NCBI GenBank assembly: GCA_964426675.1
Contig: CAYRRM010000009.1
Span: forward strand, 1 to 64,000
Length of the DNA: 64,000 bases
Direction: 5' to 3'
Source: DYMC01 sp035406705
GTDB lineage: Bacteria; Verrucomicrobiota; Lentisphaeria; Victivallales; GWF2-50-93
The notes beneath the pieces are model-generated. The model was given only the letters and a program-made list of their open reading frames with translations, made no database searches and had not been told where the DNA came from. The first letter of the stretch is position 1, and each line of letters begins with the position of its first letter. Below are positions 33,939 to 42,713 of this stretch, one piece after another. Position numbers and translations under genes: made by a program.

Positions 33939-35535
33939 TATTTTCTCCTTTTTCTCTTTGTAATTTTTTATATACTATAAAAAAAGAATCGTAATAAAGA
34001 TAATTTAATCCAAAAAGATAATTAAGTTCTGAAATTTTATCACGAACATTGAATTCAGCTACAGGATAATAATTTCTTCTAAAAAAGTCAGATTTTATCA
34101 AATTCCTTGCTTCAAATTCACGGGCAACTACCCACTCAGGAGCAAGTTCTTCTACAGAAATGACATATCCATTTTTTTTGTTTTGTATTATCTTCACAAC
34201 TTCAGGCGAAACAAGTCCGGGATAGTCAAGGACCTTTCTCCCACTAAAATAACCTATATAACCAAGACATTCAAGAAATATCCTGTCTCCAGGATTCGAA
34301 TTTTTATTCAGCCATAGCCCTATCTTCATGCGATTTCCATTTTCGACAATTTCCTGTTGGGCTTTCATCCTTTCTGTATCCAAAAAGAAAATAAGAAGAA
34401 ATCCTGATATGGAAATGAGAAAAAATGCGTATAAGAAATGGTGGCGTAAAGCCCAACGACGTGTAAGTTCAATGAAAATTGCAGATATAACAAGATATGA
34501 AGGAATGCCTGCAGGGGGAAAATACCATGGATATGGAACTCTTATAAATGCAAAATATGCACATAGGATAATAAAAAATAAAGATAGTGCTTTAACTTCA
34601 GGCTTAAAATCTTGCTTTAAAGGCGCAATAGTTGCGAAAATCGCAAAATACCCTAAAAAAGCTGAAAAAACATAAATAATAAATGGCCATGAACCAAATT
34701 GAGGGTATACTGGATAATAGATCATTACTGGGATACGAATAAATGTAGAAAAAATAGCATATAAATCTCTAATAGTAAGATTGGAAAAAAAAATCCCGCC
34801 AAATGCAGCATTTTTTGCAATTATTGTGTGTGGAATAGGACTTCCAAAATAAAACCATGCAAAAAGAAACCATGGCATATATAAAATGATCCCTAAAATA
34901 ATAGACTTGATAAACGTTATACTTTGCGATTTTCGCAATTCGGGGAAAAAAATCAAAAATGAAATTATAATTCCTCCAATGTAAATGCAGGAATCTGGAC
35001 GTGTCCACATTAAAGCAGCTGAACAAAATCCAATTTTCCTCCAATCCCAATCTTTATAAATGAAAATTTTTATTAGCCATGATACAAAAAATAGCATTAA
35101 TGCAGTTTCCATTCCATTTACGGAGAACATTACAGATTTTACTTCAAATACGAGAAATAGCGGGCATAAAAACTTGAGGTGAGGGTAGTCTTTAAAAACT
35201 TTCTCAGAAGTCTTATATAACATATAAATTGCAGCTATAAAACATGGTATTCCGAAGAATATTCTAAAAAGCCACAATGCCATTGAATCAGAACGGCATA
35301 TAAGATATGTTAATGCGGGTAATAATACTCCAAGGGGAGAAGTAAATCCATGAACTGCTTTTTCCCCGGGAAAATACACCAGACCATAGCCATCCGCAAG
35401 ATTACGACTGAATTTATAGGTAATATAATAGTCTTCCCAGATGTGTTCGGTATATAAAGAGTAAAATAAAGGAACAAATGCTGCAAATAACAAGAAAAGT
35501 GCTAATCCGTAATTTTTTAAACGAAGTCTATGCAT
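33931..35535 (-). CDS. Multi-spanning membrane protein, GT-C-like glycosyltransferase
   Basis: A protein of about 534 aa with roughly ten hydrophobic segments and a short periplasmic C-terminal domain (EVVKIIQNKKNGYVISVEELAPEWVVAREFEA). The first loop, HIWEDYYITYKFSRNLADGYGLVYFPGEKAVHGFTSPLG, contains acidic residues and the GYG-GE-HGFTSP pattern of polyprenol-dependent GT-C enzymes. It probably transfers a sugar in the periplasm. ATG 35535 overlaps the mtnA stop by 8 bases; a TTG at 35565 is the alternative. Two palindrome copies lie inside. Confidence 0.75.
   Translation of the reverse strand: MHRLRLKNYGLALFLLFAAFVPLFYSLYTEHIWEDYYITYKFSRNLADGYGLVYFPGEKAVHGFTSPLGVLLPALTYLICRSDSMALWLFRIFFGIPCFIAAIYMLYKTSEKVFKDYPHLKFLCPLFLVFEVKSVMFSVNGMETALMLFFVSWLIKIFIYKDWDWRKIGFCSAALMWTRPDSCIYIGGIIISFLIFFPELRKSQSITFIKSIILGIILYMPWFLFAWFYFGSPIPHTIIAKNAAFGGIFFSNLTIRDLYAIFSTFIRIPVMIYYPVYPQFGSWPFIIYVFSAFLGYFAIFATIAPLKQDFKPEVKALSLFFIILCAYFAFIRVPYPWYFPPAGIPSYLVISAIFIELTRRWALRHHFLYAFFLISISGFLLIFFLDTERMKAQQEIVENGNRMKIGLWLNKNSNPGDRIFLECLGYIGYFSGRKVLDYPGLVSPEVVKIIQNKKNGYVISVEELAPEWVVAREFEARNLIKSDFFRRNYYPVAEFNVRDKISELNYLFGLNYLYYDSFFIVYKKLQREKGENNE
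34632..34646. repeat. TTGCGAAAATCGCAA palindrome, copy 8
   Basis: In the GT-C-like gene, read on the minus strand as F-A-I-F-A-T within a membrane helix. Confidence 0.85.
34924..34938. repeat. TTGCGATTTTCGCAA palindrome, copy 9
   Basis: Same gene as copy 8 but a different codon phase (L-R-K-S-Q on the minus strand). Confidence 0.85.
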
Positions 35536-36646
35536 TTTTTGTAAAAAAAGAAGTTTTTTTATCAATAAAATCTCTTATTGATTTTTTGAATGGCGGATAA
35601 AGAATTCCTTTTTCTGTTATAATACCACTTATCAATTCTGATGGAGTGACATCAAATGCGGGATTGTAAACCTGAATGTTATCAGGAGAAATTCTTTTTC
35701 CATTGAATACAGTAATTTCTTCTTCATTTCTTTGCTCAATAGGAATTTTTTCACCTGAATTGGTTGAAATGTCAATAGTTGAATAAGGAGCTGCCACATA
35801 GAACGGTATTTTGTGATAATTTGCTATAATAGCAAGCCCATATGTCCCAATTTTATTTGCAGTGTCTCCATTTGCTGCAATTCGATCTGCACCGACAATT
35901 ACTATATTTACCCTTCCTTCCCGCATTACCTGGCCTGCCATATTATCACATATTGTGAATACCTTTATTCCAGCACGTTGAAGTTCCCATGCTGTAAGCC
36001 TTGCCCCCTGGAGTAGCGGGCGCGTTTCATCTGAATAAACTGTTAGTTCCATTCCTCTCTCTTTTGCTGTGTAAATTGGCGATAGCGCCGTTCCGAAATC
36101 ACCTGTTGCTAATGCTCCTGCATTGCAGTGTGTGAGTAATCCATAACCGTCTTTAATTAGCTTGACTCCTTCTTCTCCGATTGCTCGACACATACTGATA
36201 TCTTCTTCCAGAATAGAAAGTGCCTCTATGGTAAGTAGAATCTTTAAAGCCTCAGGTGAAAATTCTTCAGAAATTTCAATTCTTGTTATGCAGCGTTTTA
36301 AAGCCCAGGAAAGATTAACGGCAGTAGGTCTTGAAGACTCGAGAAATTTGGCTGATTTAGTGAGTTCTGATATAAAGTCATCACGATTTTTTAGTTTTTT
36401 TTTCCCCATAACGGCTGCAAGGCCAAGAGCCGCTGCGCATCCTATTGCGGGTGCCCCTCTCACTGAAAGTCTTTTTATGCTGTTAAAAATAACATCAAGT
36501 TCATCAGTTTCTATATATTCTAACCTTCCGGGTAGTAGAGTCTGATCTATAATCCTGAGTTTTCCTGGAATTAGCTCAATAGCCTTTTCCGATACACTGG
36601 ATAGGATATTACCTTTTGAATCAAGCCATCTTACAGTATCAATCAT
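35528..36646 (-). CDS. mtnA: S-methyl-5-thioribose-1-phosphate isomerase
   Basis: Methionine salvage enzyme converting MTR-1-P to methylthioribulose-1-P. The 372-aa protein has SVRGAPAIGCAAALGLA, LTHCNAGALATGDFGTAL (catalytic Cys), SDETRPLLQGARLTAWEL, the catalytic Asp in IVGADRIAANGDTANKIGTYGLA, and YVAAPYSTID. An AGAGG ribosome-binding site precedes the ATG. It lies between aroA and the GT-C gene on the minus strand. No other mtn gene is visible. Confidence 0.95.
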   Translation of the reverse strand: MIDTVRWLDSKGNILSSVSEKAIELIPGKLRIIDQTLLPGRLEYIETDELDVIFNSIKRLSVRGAPAIGCAAALGLAAVMGKKKLKNRDDFISELTKSAKFLESSRPTAVNLSWALKRCITRIEISEEFSPEALKILLTIEALSILEEDISMCRAIGEEGVKLIKDGYGLLTHCNAGALATGDFGTALSPIYTAKERGMELTVYSDETRPLLQGARLTAWELQRAGIKVFTICDNMAGQVMREGRVNIVIVGADRIAANGDTANKIGTYGLAIIANYHKIPFYVAAPYSTIDISTNSGEKIPIEQRNEEEITVFNGKRISPDNIQVYNPAFDVTPSELISGIITEKGILYPPFKKSIRDFIDKKTSFFTKNA

Positions 36647-36674
36647 AAAAAACCTCTATGTCCATTAAAACTAA

Positions 36675-37955
36675 TTATGAGTGCATAATTTCTGAAAAAT
36701 TAGCTCCCAGTTTTTTAAAATCTTTTATAAAGCCAGGATATGTAACACCAGCAGATTCAACTCCATTAACTATAGTATCTCCATTTGCTGCAAGCCCTGC
36801 AATACACAATGCCATAATAATTCTGTGATCTTCATGACCATTCACTTCTTTTCCATTAAGCTGACCTTTGCCGTATATAATCATTCCATCTGGTAGTTCT
36901 TCTATTTCGGCCCCCATTTTGCGAAGTTCGCAAGTCATAGAGGCTATTCTGTCGGTTTCTTTTATTCTTGCCTGTGGCACATTTAAAATCTCACTTTTTC
37001 CTTCTGCAAAACACATTGCCACGGATAGGGCAGGTAATGCATCTGGTGTGGAATTTAGGTCAACAGTGATCGGTTTTAATTTTTCAGGTCCTTTTACTAT
37101 TACTAAGTTTTCTTTTTTCTCTAAATGAACGCCCATTTTTTCAAAAATACTAAATATTTCCTTGTCTCCCTGATAATCGTTAAAATCGAGGTTTTTAATT
37201 TTTATTTCACCTTTTGTAATTGATGCAGCCAGGAGGGGAAATGTTGCAGTAGAAAAGTCGGCCGGAATAGAATATTCAAATTTTTTGTATGCCTGTTTTG
37301 AGGGAATACTGAAGTAAAAAAAATCTTCCGTATAATCAATTTCTATTTCCTGTCGTTTTAACCAGTCGAGAGTGATTTCAATATAAGGTTTTTCATTAAT
37401 GTGTGTCACAGTGATTTCAGTCTTATTTCCTCTGATTAAAGGAGAAGCAAGGAGCAATGCAGTAAGAAATTGCGATGATTTAGCATCTATAGTTGTATGG
37501 CCACCACGTAGTGGTCCTCTAACAGACAAAGGGCACTTATAATTAGTTGAGGAAGTTTCTGCACCGAGTTCTTCGAGAGAATTTAAGAGAGGTTTCATTT
37601 CTCTTGTGCGGAGAGATGAATCACCATCAAATTTGTAAGTCGTATTGCCAAGTGCAGAAAGTGCTGTAAAGATTCTAAGACTTGTTCCTGAATTACCAAG
37701 GTCTATTGTTTTTGCAAATTGTTTTATTTTTCTGATTCCTTTTATTCGCCAGAAGTCATTCTTCCTTTCAACTTCTGCACCGAGAGCCTCTGCTGCATTT
37801 AAACTCGACAGAGTATCTCCTGAAAGCAAGGGATTCACAATTGTCGAATATCCTTCTGCCATGCTGGCTATTGCAACGGCTCTTATCGTGTGGGATTTAG
37901 AGCCAGGAACACTTATTTCTCCGTTTAATGTAGAATTGGAAATTTTTAAATTCAT
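36675..37955 (-). CDS. aroA: 3-phosphoshikimate 1-carboxyvinyltransferase (EPSP synthase)
   Basis: Sixth step of the shikimate pathway: adds enolpyruvyl from PEP to shikimate 3-phosphate. I start at ATG 37955 (MNLKISNSTLNGEISVPGSKSHTIRAVAIASMA), giving 426 aa. The open frame continues 74 residues upstream through non-coding sequence. Motifs are PGSKSHTIRA, LGNSGTSLRIFTAL, GDSSLRTREMKPLL, ADFSTATFPLLAA, RIKETDRIASM and HEDHRIIMAL. It resembles the class II (herbicide-tolerant) sequence type in the LGNSGT region, but I do not assign this firmly. Confidence 0.95.
   Translation of the reverse strand: MNLKISNSTLNGEISVPGSKSHTIRAVAIASMAEGYSTIVNPLLSGDTLSSLNAAEALGAEVERKNDFWRIKGIRKIKQFAKTIDLGNSGTSLRIFTALSALGNTTYKFDGDSSLRTREMKPLLNSLEELGAETSSTNYKCPLSVRGPLRGGHTTIDAKSSQFLTALLLASPLIRGNKTEITVTHINEKPYIEITLDWLKRQEIEIDYTEDFFYFSIPSKQAYKKFEYSIPADFSTATFPLLAASITKGEIKIKNLDFNDYQGDKEIFSIFEKMGVHLEKKENLVIVKGPEKLKPITVDLNSTPDALPALSVAMCFAEGKSEILNVPQARIKETDRIASMTCELRKMGAEIEELPDGMIIYGKGQLNGKEVNGHEDHRIIMALCIAGLAANGDTIVNGVESAGVTYPGFIKDFKKLGANFSEIMHS
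36919..36933. repeat. TTGCGAAGTTCGCAA palindrome, copy 10
   Basis: In aroA, read on the minus strand as C-E-L-R-K. Confidence 0.85.
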
Positions 37956-38127
37956 TTTTGCTGTTATCCTATTATTTTTGGAATAATAAATATAAATTCT
38001 TTTTCTTATTTTTCGAACTGATTTTTTTATAGAGTCTCCAAAATCAATCCAAAATATTGAAGTAGAAAGATGAAAATATGAACCTATATTTTGCGTTTTG
38101 CCACTATAGTGAAGCGACGCGGAAAAT

Positions 38128-38152
38128 GATGCCAGTGTAGTAACTACTCCAA
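38128..38152 (-). repeat. Dispersed intergenic repeat, copy A
   Basis: The minus strand begins TTGGAGTAGTTACTACACTG and continues GCATC. It matches copy C (55161-55185) at 21 of 25 bases and shares TTGGAGTAGTTA with copy B (41210). Weaker similarity to C extends about 45 bases further (TTCACTATAGTGGCAA against CTCACTACGGTACAA). Confidence 0.5.
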
Positions 38153-38242
38153 ATCTTTTCTCTGCAAACAAATGCATCGCAAAATTTAGGATAAAAATAA
38201 ATTTTCTAAAATTATTTTCTTTATATTTGATTATAGAAATAA

Positions 38243-38271
38243 TTGACTTAAATTACATAAAGCATTGTTAT
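38243..38271 (+). promoter_or_regulatory. Candidate promoter of the HPr gene
   Basis: TTGACT (38243-38248), 17 bases, TGTTAT (38266-38271). It lies 26 bases before the HPr ATG, with no other start signal in between. Confidence 0.35.
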
Positions 38272-38297
38272 TCGTTTTAGTTCACGGATAAGTAAAA

Positions 38298-38603
38298 ATG
38301 ATAGAGAAAAAAGTAACAGTTCGAAACCAGGCGGGCATACATTGTAGGCCATCAAGCATTATTCTAATGGCTTTACAAGAATTTCCTGATTGTAGGGTAA
38401 GAATAAAATCAAAAAAAGGAGATTCGGATTTAACCAGTATCTTATCTCTTATTTCATTGGGATTGGAAAAAGGAGATGAGGTTACAGTGATAGCTGAAGG
38501 TCAGTCGGAGGAAAAAGCATGTTCAAGAATTGCAGAACTCTTCGCTTATGAGTTTGATTTTCCCCCAAGAGAAGAACAGGAAAATGTCAATGTCTTCGCA
38601 TAA
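38298..38603 (+). CDS. HPr-family phosphocarrier protein
   Basis: A 101-aa HPr-like protein. The phosphorylatable His is in NQAGIHCRPSSIIL (His15 equivalent), and the Ser46-region motif is SDLTSILSLISLGLEKGDEV, so both regulatory sites are kept. HPr relays phosphate from enzyme I to PTS permeases. In many Gram-negative bacteria without sugar PTS it serves a regulatory branch with HPr kinase and PtsN. No other PTS gene is in the window. The C-terminus is extended by about 12 acidic residues (FPPREEQENVNVFA) and overlaps the next gene. Confidence 0.88.
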   Translation: MIEKKVTVRNQAGIHCRPSSIILMALQEFPDCRVRIKSKKGDSDLTSILSLISLGLEKGDEVTVIAEGQSEEKACSRIAELFAYEFDFPPREEQENVNVFA

Positions 38604-41076
38604 TTTTTTCATCAAAACAAAATATTTATTTATTTGTTTATTTTCTTTTTTTCTATGTTTAAGAATTCTCGGAGGACCAACCATTGAGAGGGCAAGTTTA
38701 AGAACTGGATTTTCCCCTAGAGTAAAAGATTATAGTTGGGTTGAACTTCGTATTACGGTAAAAAATCCCGATTTGCAATCAAAAGAGCTTTTGCTAAGAT
38801 TAGCCCCAGAAGATAGTTTTTTCTCTGCAAAAAGGACTACTTTTGAATATATTCTTAAGGTTCCGGCTAAGGCTGAGCTTGACTACACCACTGAAGCTAT
38901 TGCAGAAGGAGCAGATTCTTTCAAAATAGAGCTTTTTGAAAAAGGCTCAAGGGTAAATGTTTCAGATAATTTTTTAATCGAAAAAGTTTCAGGTGGAAGG
39001 ACAAAAAAAATGATAGCAGTCTTAAACGATTCAGATGAAATATCTCTTGGGGCTATAAATCAATTAAATGAATACAAAAAAAATCTATTTATTTCAACAC
39101 TTTCAGCAACACATACCCCGTTTAATTTCTCTCTCTTTCTGCCTTTCGATACACTTATAATTCTAAAGCCTGATTTTAAGGATTATACTCAACAGCAGTT
39201 CAAGGCTATATTAGATTATGTATGCGGTGGTGGAAAGGTTGTTTTTGCAGATCCTGAGGCAATAATCGAAGCCGCTTCAACACCACTTGCCGTTTTGCTT
39301 CCAGTCATTCCAATCACATTAAAGAAAATAAATAATTCTGAGTCTTTAAAGAAACTCTTTGAAAATTTTACCTCGTGGAAAGAGCAAGAAAAATACATTG
39401 ACTTTCTCGACTCTATTCCAAAAAATGATAGCTATGTCTTTGCAAAGGAAAAAGACTCTCCTCTATTTTCTATGAAAAAATATGGGTTAGGAACCATTAT
39501 TGCATCTGCTATTCCATTAACGGAGGAAGTTTTTAAAAATACTTCTATCTGGAAAGATATAGTAAAATTTGCCTTCATAAATGAATTGCCAAATGAGTCC
39601 TACTCTGAAACAGTAAACACTCTTGATTCATTAACAGGTTTCTCCATTCCATCGACAGTAGAAATCGGAAAAAAACTAATCATAATTCTTATACCAATAC
39701 TTACCCTGATAAGCGTTGGTGTGATTTTTAGAAATGCCCATCTTACCTGGGCGGCAATTGCGATTTTCGCAGTTATTATGACTTTCAGGATATTTTCAGA
39801 AGCTTCATCTACTATCAAACAGGGAAAACAACTCCTTCTTGCTTCTCTCGATACATTGTATACATCTAATGGGAATTCCCTTATCAGAAGCAAATATTCT
39901 TTATTTTCAAAAAAAGATATTACGTTTAACTTAACGTCAAAATCTTTATCTGCTCTCTTCTCAGGAATTCCCCCTGAGACTATCAGAGCATTTCCTTCTT
40001 ATTCGGGAACTAATTCCACTCAAGATACAAGTCAACCATTATTCAATGCGTCAATATCAGAACCTATATTGGTTAGAAAGATAAATGGCCTTGCAAAAAT
40101 TACAGATCTTCAGGTAAAGGCGAATGCTTCAAAAAAATTTCAACAGTTAGATTCTTTTTATAAAGGTAATCAGGTTAAAATCCCAACAATATCATATTCC
40201 GATAGAGAAATTTATCTGGATAATGTTAATCTTAGTGATTTCAATGAAAAACCCGACTCAGCTGCAATTATCATGCCAGGTGGTATTGCCGAATTAAAAA
40301 TTGAGAATAATCAGATAAAAGGAGGAAAGCTGAATTTTAATAACACACAAAATCCATTTCTCAATTCGATAAAAAAGGAAAATCCATCCTCATTTCCATT
40401 TTTAGCTCTTATTTTCAAGAATGATTCAAGTGAATATATGCCTTCTATGCCTGAAGAAAATCAGTACAGCGGAAATTGTATCAAAGCCCTTATCCTTCCA
40501 ATTCAGGAAAACTTCACCAATCAGAAAATATTTATTCCATTTGAATTAACTAATATATTGATAGGAGATAATAGCACCAGAATGTTTGCTGATAATCCAA
40601 GAGAATTCTCTGTGCTTGTTCAGGATGACAATGAATACCGTTTCAAATTTCGGATTCCACCACAATGCGTTTTTATAAAACCAGAGTCAATTGAATTAAA
40701 ATTCGAATATATAGCCGAAAGCACTAATATCGATGTGATTCCTTATCTCGCATCAACATCACTTTTACAAGAGGAAAATCAGAAAGATTCAAAGGCTTCC
40801 TCAAAGAATAAAAAAAGTAAAAATACAAACAAAGATAATAATCCTAATGGAAATTATTCACAGAAAATTAAGTATACAGAACAGAAAGGTAATATCTTCA
40901 TCTTTAAAGATGGAATAGATGAGGTAATAGATTGCGAAGGGATAGGACTCATAATTATAGAATTAAAACTTAAGAAAAAAGATCTCACTGCAGGACAAAA
41001 ATTGCGTGAAAATACTCTCTCTGTAAGAAACATCATGGTTGCAATAGAAGGAAGCGACAAAATCAGAAATTTTTAA
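38584..41076 (+). CDS. Large exported membrane protein of unknown function
   Basis: A protein of about 830 aa. A signal segment is at about 12-30 (YLFICLFSFFLCLRILGG). An N-terminal beta-rich region follows, then a GATase1-like or Rossmann-like stretch (LIILKPDFKDYTQQQFKAILDYVCGGGKVVFADPEAII). Two adjacent transmembrane helices lie near residue 370-400 (KLIIILIPILTLISVGVIF, AAIAIFAVIMTF), with another beta-rich C-terminal region containing a Lys/Asn linker. It overlaps the HPr gene by 20 bases; ATG 38590 with AGG 9 bases upstream is an equally good start. I do not recognise the family. Confidence 0.7.
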   Translation: MSMSSHNFFIKTKYLFICLFSFFLCLRILGGPTIERASLRTGFSPRVKDYSWVELRITVKNPDLQSKELLLRLAPEDSFFSAKRTTFEYILKVPAKAELDYTTEAIAEGADSFKIELFEKGSRVNVSDNFLIEKVSGGRTKKMIAVLNDSDEISLGAINQLNEYKKNLFISTLSATHTPFNFSLFLPFDTLIILKPDFKDYTQQQFKAILDYVCGGGKVVFADPEAIIEAASTPLAVLLPVIPITLKKINNSESLKKLFENFTSWKEQEKYIDFLDSIPKNDSYVFAKEKDSPLFSMKKYGLGTIIASAIPLTEEVFKNTSIWKDIVKFAFINELPNESYSETVNTLDSLTGFSIPSTVEIGKKLIIILIPILTLISVGVIFRNAHLTWAAIAIFAVIMTFRIFSEASSTIKQGKQLLLASLDTLYTSNGNSLIRSKYSLFSKKDITFNLTSKSLSALFSGIPPETIRAFPSYSGTNSTQDTSQPLFNASISEPILVRKINGLAKITDLQVKANASKKFQQLDSFYKGNQVKIPTISYSDREIYLDNVNLSDFNEKPDSAAIIMPGGIAELKIENNQIKGGKLNFNNTQNPFLNSIKKENPSSFPFLALIFKNDSSEYMPSMPEENQYSGNCIKALILPIQENFTNQKIFIPFELTNILIGDNSTRMFADNPREFSVLVQDDNEYRFKFRIPPQCVFIKPESIELKFEYIAESTNIDVIPYLASTSLLQEENQKDSKASSKNKKSKNTNKDNNPNGNYSQKIKYTEQKGNIFIFKDGIDEVIDCEGIGLIIIELKLKKKDLTAGQKLRENTLSVRNIMVAIEGSDKIRNF
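39759..39771. repeat. TGCGATTTTCGCA palindrome, copy 11
   Basis: In the second membrane helix of the large exported protein (I-A-I-F-A-V). Confidence 0.8.
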
Positions 41077-41539
41077 AACTACAAGAGATAGTTTAATTAA
41101 TTTTTAGAAAACTATTCGTACAAGAAAATCCTAATTTTCAAATTTTTGTTTGCTAAACTTTGCAAATATTTTGTCATTAACTCGCATACTTTTGTAAAGA
41201 GAGGACTACTTGGAGTAGTTATCAGTTCCTTATTGACTTTGTTCCTACCAAAAGCGATCAAATGCAAAGTCCGTGAAATAAAGTTCAGTTAACGGCTAAG
41301 TTGAGCTTAAAATTTAAGATGGAAGATTGAAGAAAAATAGCAAAATGTAATCTTTGGAAAATGTAATTTTCTATGATTATCTTATATATTGAATCTATAT
41401 AAAGAAACATAAGATTATGAAATCTTGTAAAAAATCAAGTTAAAACAATTGGGGGGTTATGTTGTCTTGATTTTAAGTAAAACGAATGTAATAATAAAGA
41501 AAAACAATCTTTCTTATTTATTTAATTTCAAGGAGAAGA
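41077..41539. other. 463-base intergenic region before the histidine kinase gene
   Basis: No supported ORF or RNA gene. It contains copy B of the intergenic repeat, overlapping a short hairpin ACTACT-TGG-AGTAGT (41205-41219), and AT-rich sequence. The kinase ribosome-binding site AAGGAG stands just before 41540. Confidence 0.45.
41210..41229 (+). repeat. Dispersed intergenic repeat, copy B
   Basis: TTGGAGTAGTTATCAGTTCC. It is identical to copy A over 12 bases and to copy C after a 2-base gap (AGTAGTTAT, CAGTT). Confidence 0.45.
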
Positions 41540-42688
41540 ATGAATTTTCGTAACTCTGAAAAGAAGATAGATGAAATACTTGGAAAATTGGACGTATCAG
41601 AAAGAAGAGATTTGTTTCGTCGAATTCGCGATGCTGTATTTTTACATAGTATTTTTGATAATATTCGAGAGGGAATAATAATATTTGATCGTTTTCTTCA
41701 GATAAGGTTTGCAAATTTTGCGGCCCGTGAAATTTTTGCTATGCCAGAGAAGCATTCTGGCCATAAGATTTCATCTTATTTAAAAAATTTTGATTGGAAG
41801 GATTTTTTAGATAAAAAAGATAATTTATCTTTTGGGATCTCGAGACGTGAAATAGAAATTGATTATCCACATAGGAAACTCCTTCTTTTTTATATAATAC
41901 CTCATTCTGAAGATCGTGAGTCATTTGTTGCGATTTTTCATGATATAAGCGAATTATCTGAAAAGACGAAAGAAGAACATGAAAGGCAAAGAAATAGTAT
42001 GATTTCTTTGCTAGCTGCAGGGGTTGCTCATGAGATAGGAAATCCATTGAATTCAATATCAATCCATCTTCAACTTCTTGAAAAAAAACTCTCAAAAAAA
42101 AGAAATTCGAGAGAAGAATTAAAACTTTTAAATATAGCAAAGCAAGAAATATCTCGACTCGAAACAATAATTAAACGTTTTTTGCAAGCATTGAGAATTG
42201 ATGCTCCAGATTTCGCTAAAGTGGATGTAAAGAAAGTATTAATAGAAACACTAAATATTATTAAGCCAGAGATAGAAAATAAAAGAATAAATGTGAATTG
42301 TGAACTAGCTGATTCAATACCAATGATTAGAGTAGATGAGTCGCAAATAAAACAGGCTTTTTTTAATATTATTAAAAATGCTATTGAATCGATGAAAGAA
42401 TGTGGAAAACTTGAAATAACATGTCTATCAGATGGAGATTATGCTAAAATATCGTTTAAAGATAATGGTTCTGGAATTCCATCTGAACTTATCGATAAAA
42501 TATTTAACCCTTATTTTACGACAAAAAAAACTGGAAGTGGGCTTGGGCTTATGGTTGTAGATAAGATAATTAAAGCTAATAATGGAAGATTAACTGTGGA
42601 ATCAAAGCCTGGATTTGGAACTACTTTTTGTGTCGAATTACCATTATTTGATAAGAAGGTTAAATTATTAACGGGCAGTAAAGAATAA
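41540..42688 (+). CDS. Sensor histidine kinase, PAS-HisKA-HATPase (NtrB-like)
   Basis: A 382-aa cytoplasmic kinase with no transmembrane segment. Residues about 20-140 form a PAS-like domain (IFDNIREGIIIFDRFLQIRFANFAAREIF). The H-box is LLAAGVAHEIGNPLNSISIHLQLL, the N-box is QAFFNIIKNAIESM, the G boxes are DNGSGIP and GSGLGLMVVDKII, and the F region is NPYFTTKK. The NPLNSI form of the H-box is shared with NtrB/AtoS kinases that act on sigma-54 activators, matching the NtrC-like gene 25 bases downstream. The signal it senses is unknown. It starts at an ATG after AAGGAG. Confidence 0.9.
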   Translation: MNFRNSEKKIDEILGKLDVSERRDLFRRIRDAVFLHSIFDNIREGIIIFDRFLQIRFANFAAREIFAMPEKHSGHKISSYLKNFDWKDFLDKKDNLSFGISRREIEIDYPHRKLLLFYIIPHSEDRESFVAIFHDISELSEKTKEEHERQRNSMISLLAAGVAHEIGNPLNSISIHLQLLEKKLSKKRNSREELKLLNIAKQEISRLETIIKRFLQALRIDAPDFAKVDVKKVLIETLNIIKPEIENKRINVNCELADSIPMIRVDESQIKQAFFNIIKNAIESMKECGKLEITCLSDGDYAKISFKDNGSGIPSELIDKIFNPYFTTKKTGSGLGLMVVDKIIKANNGRLTVESKPGFGTTFCVELPLFDKKVKLLTGSKE

Positions 42689-42713
42689 GGTAAAATAATT
42701 CTGGAGAATTAAT

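Larger units (their letters stand above)
37956..38297. other. Divergent intergenic region between aroA and the HPr gene
   Basis: 342 bases. It contains one copy of the intergenic repeat (38128-38152, with weaker similarity on to about 38085) and the HPr promoter candidate. The minus-strand open frame through it (reading VVTTLASFSASLHYSGK) is not supported as coding because it lies upstream of the natural aroA start. Confidence 0.45.

Noticed and set aside
37956..38177. 74-codon N-terminal extension of aroA in the open reading frame
   Set aside because: EPSP synthase homologues start at the MNLKISN position, and the upstream segment lies over the intergenic repeat copy; it is not conserved enzyme sequence.
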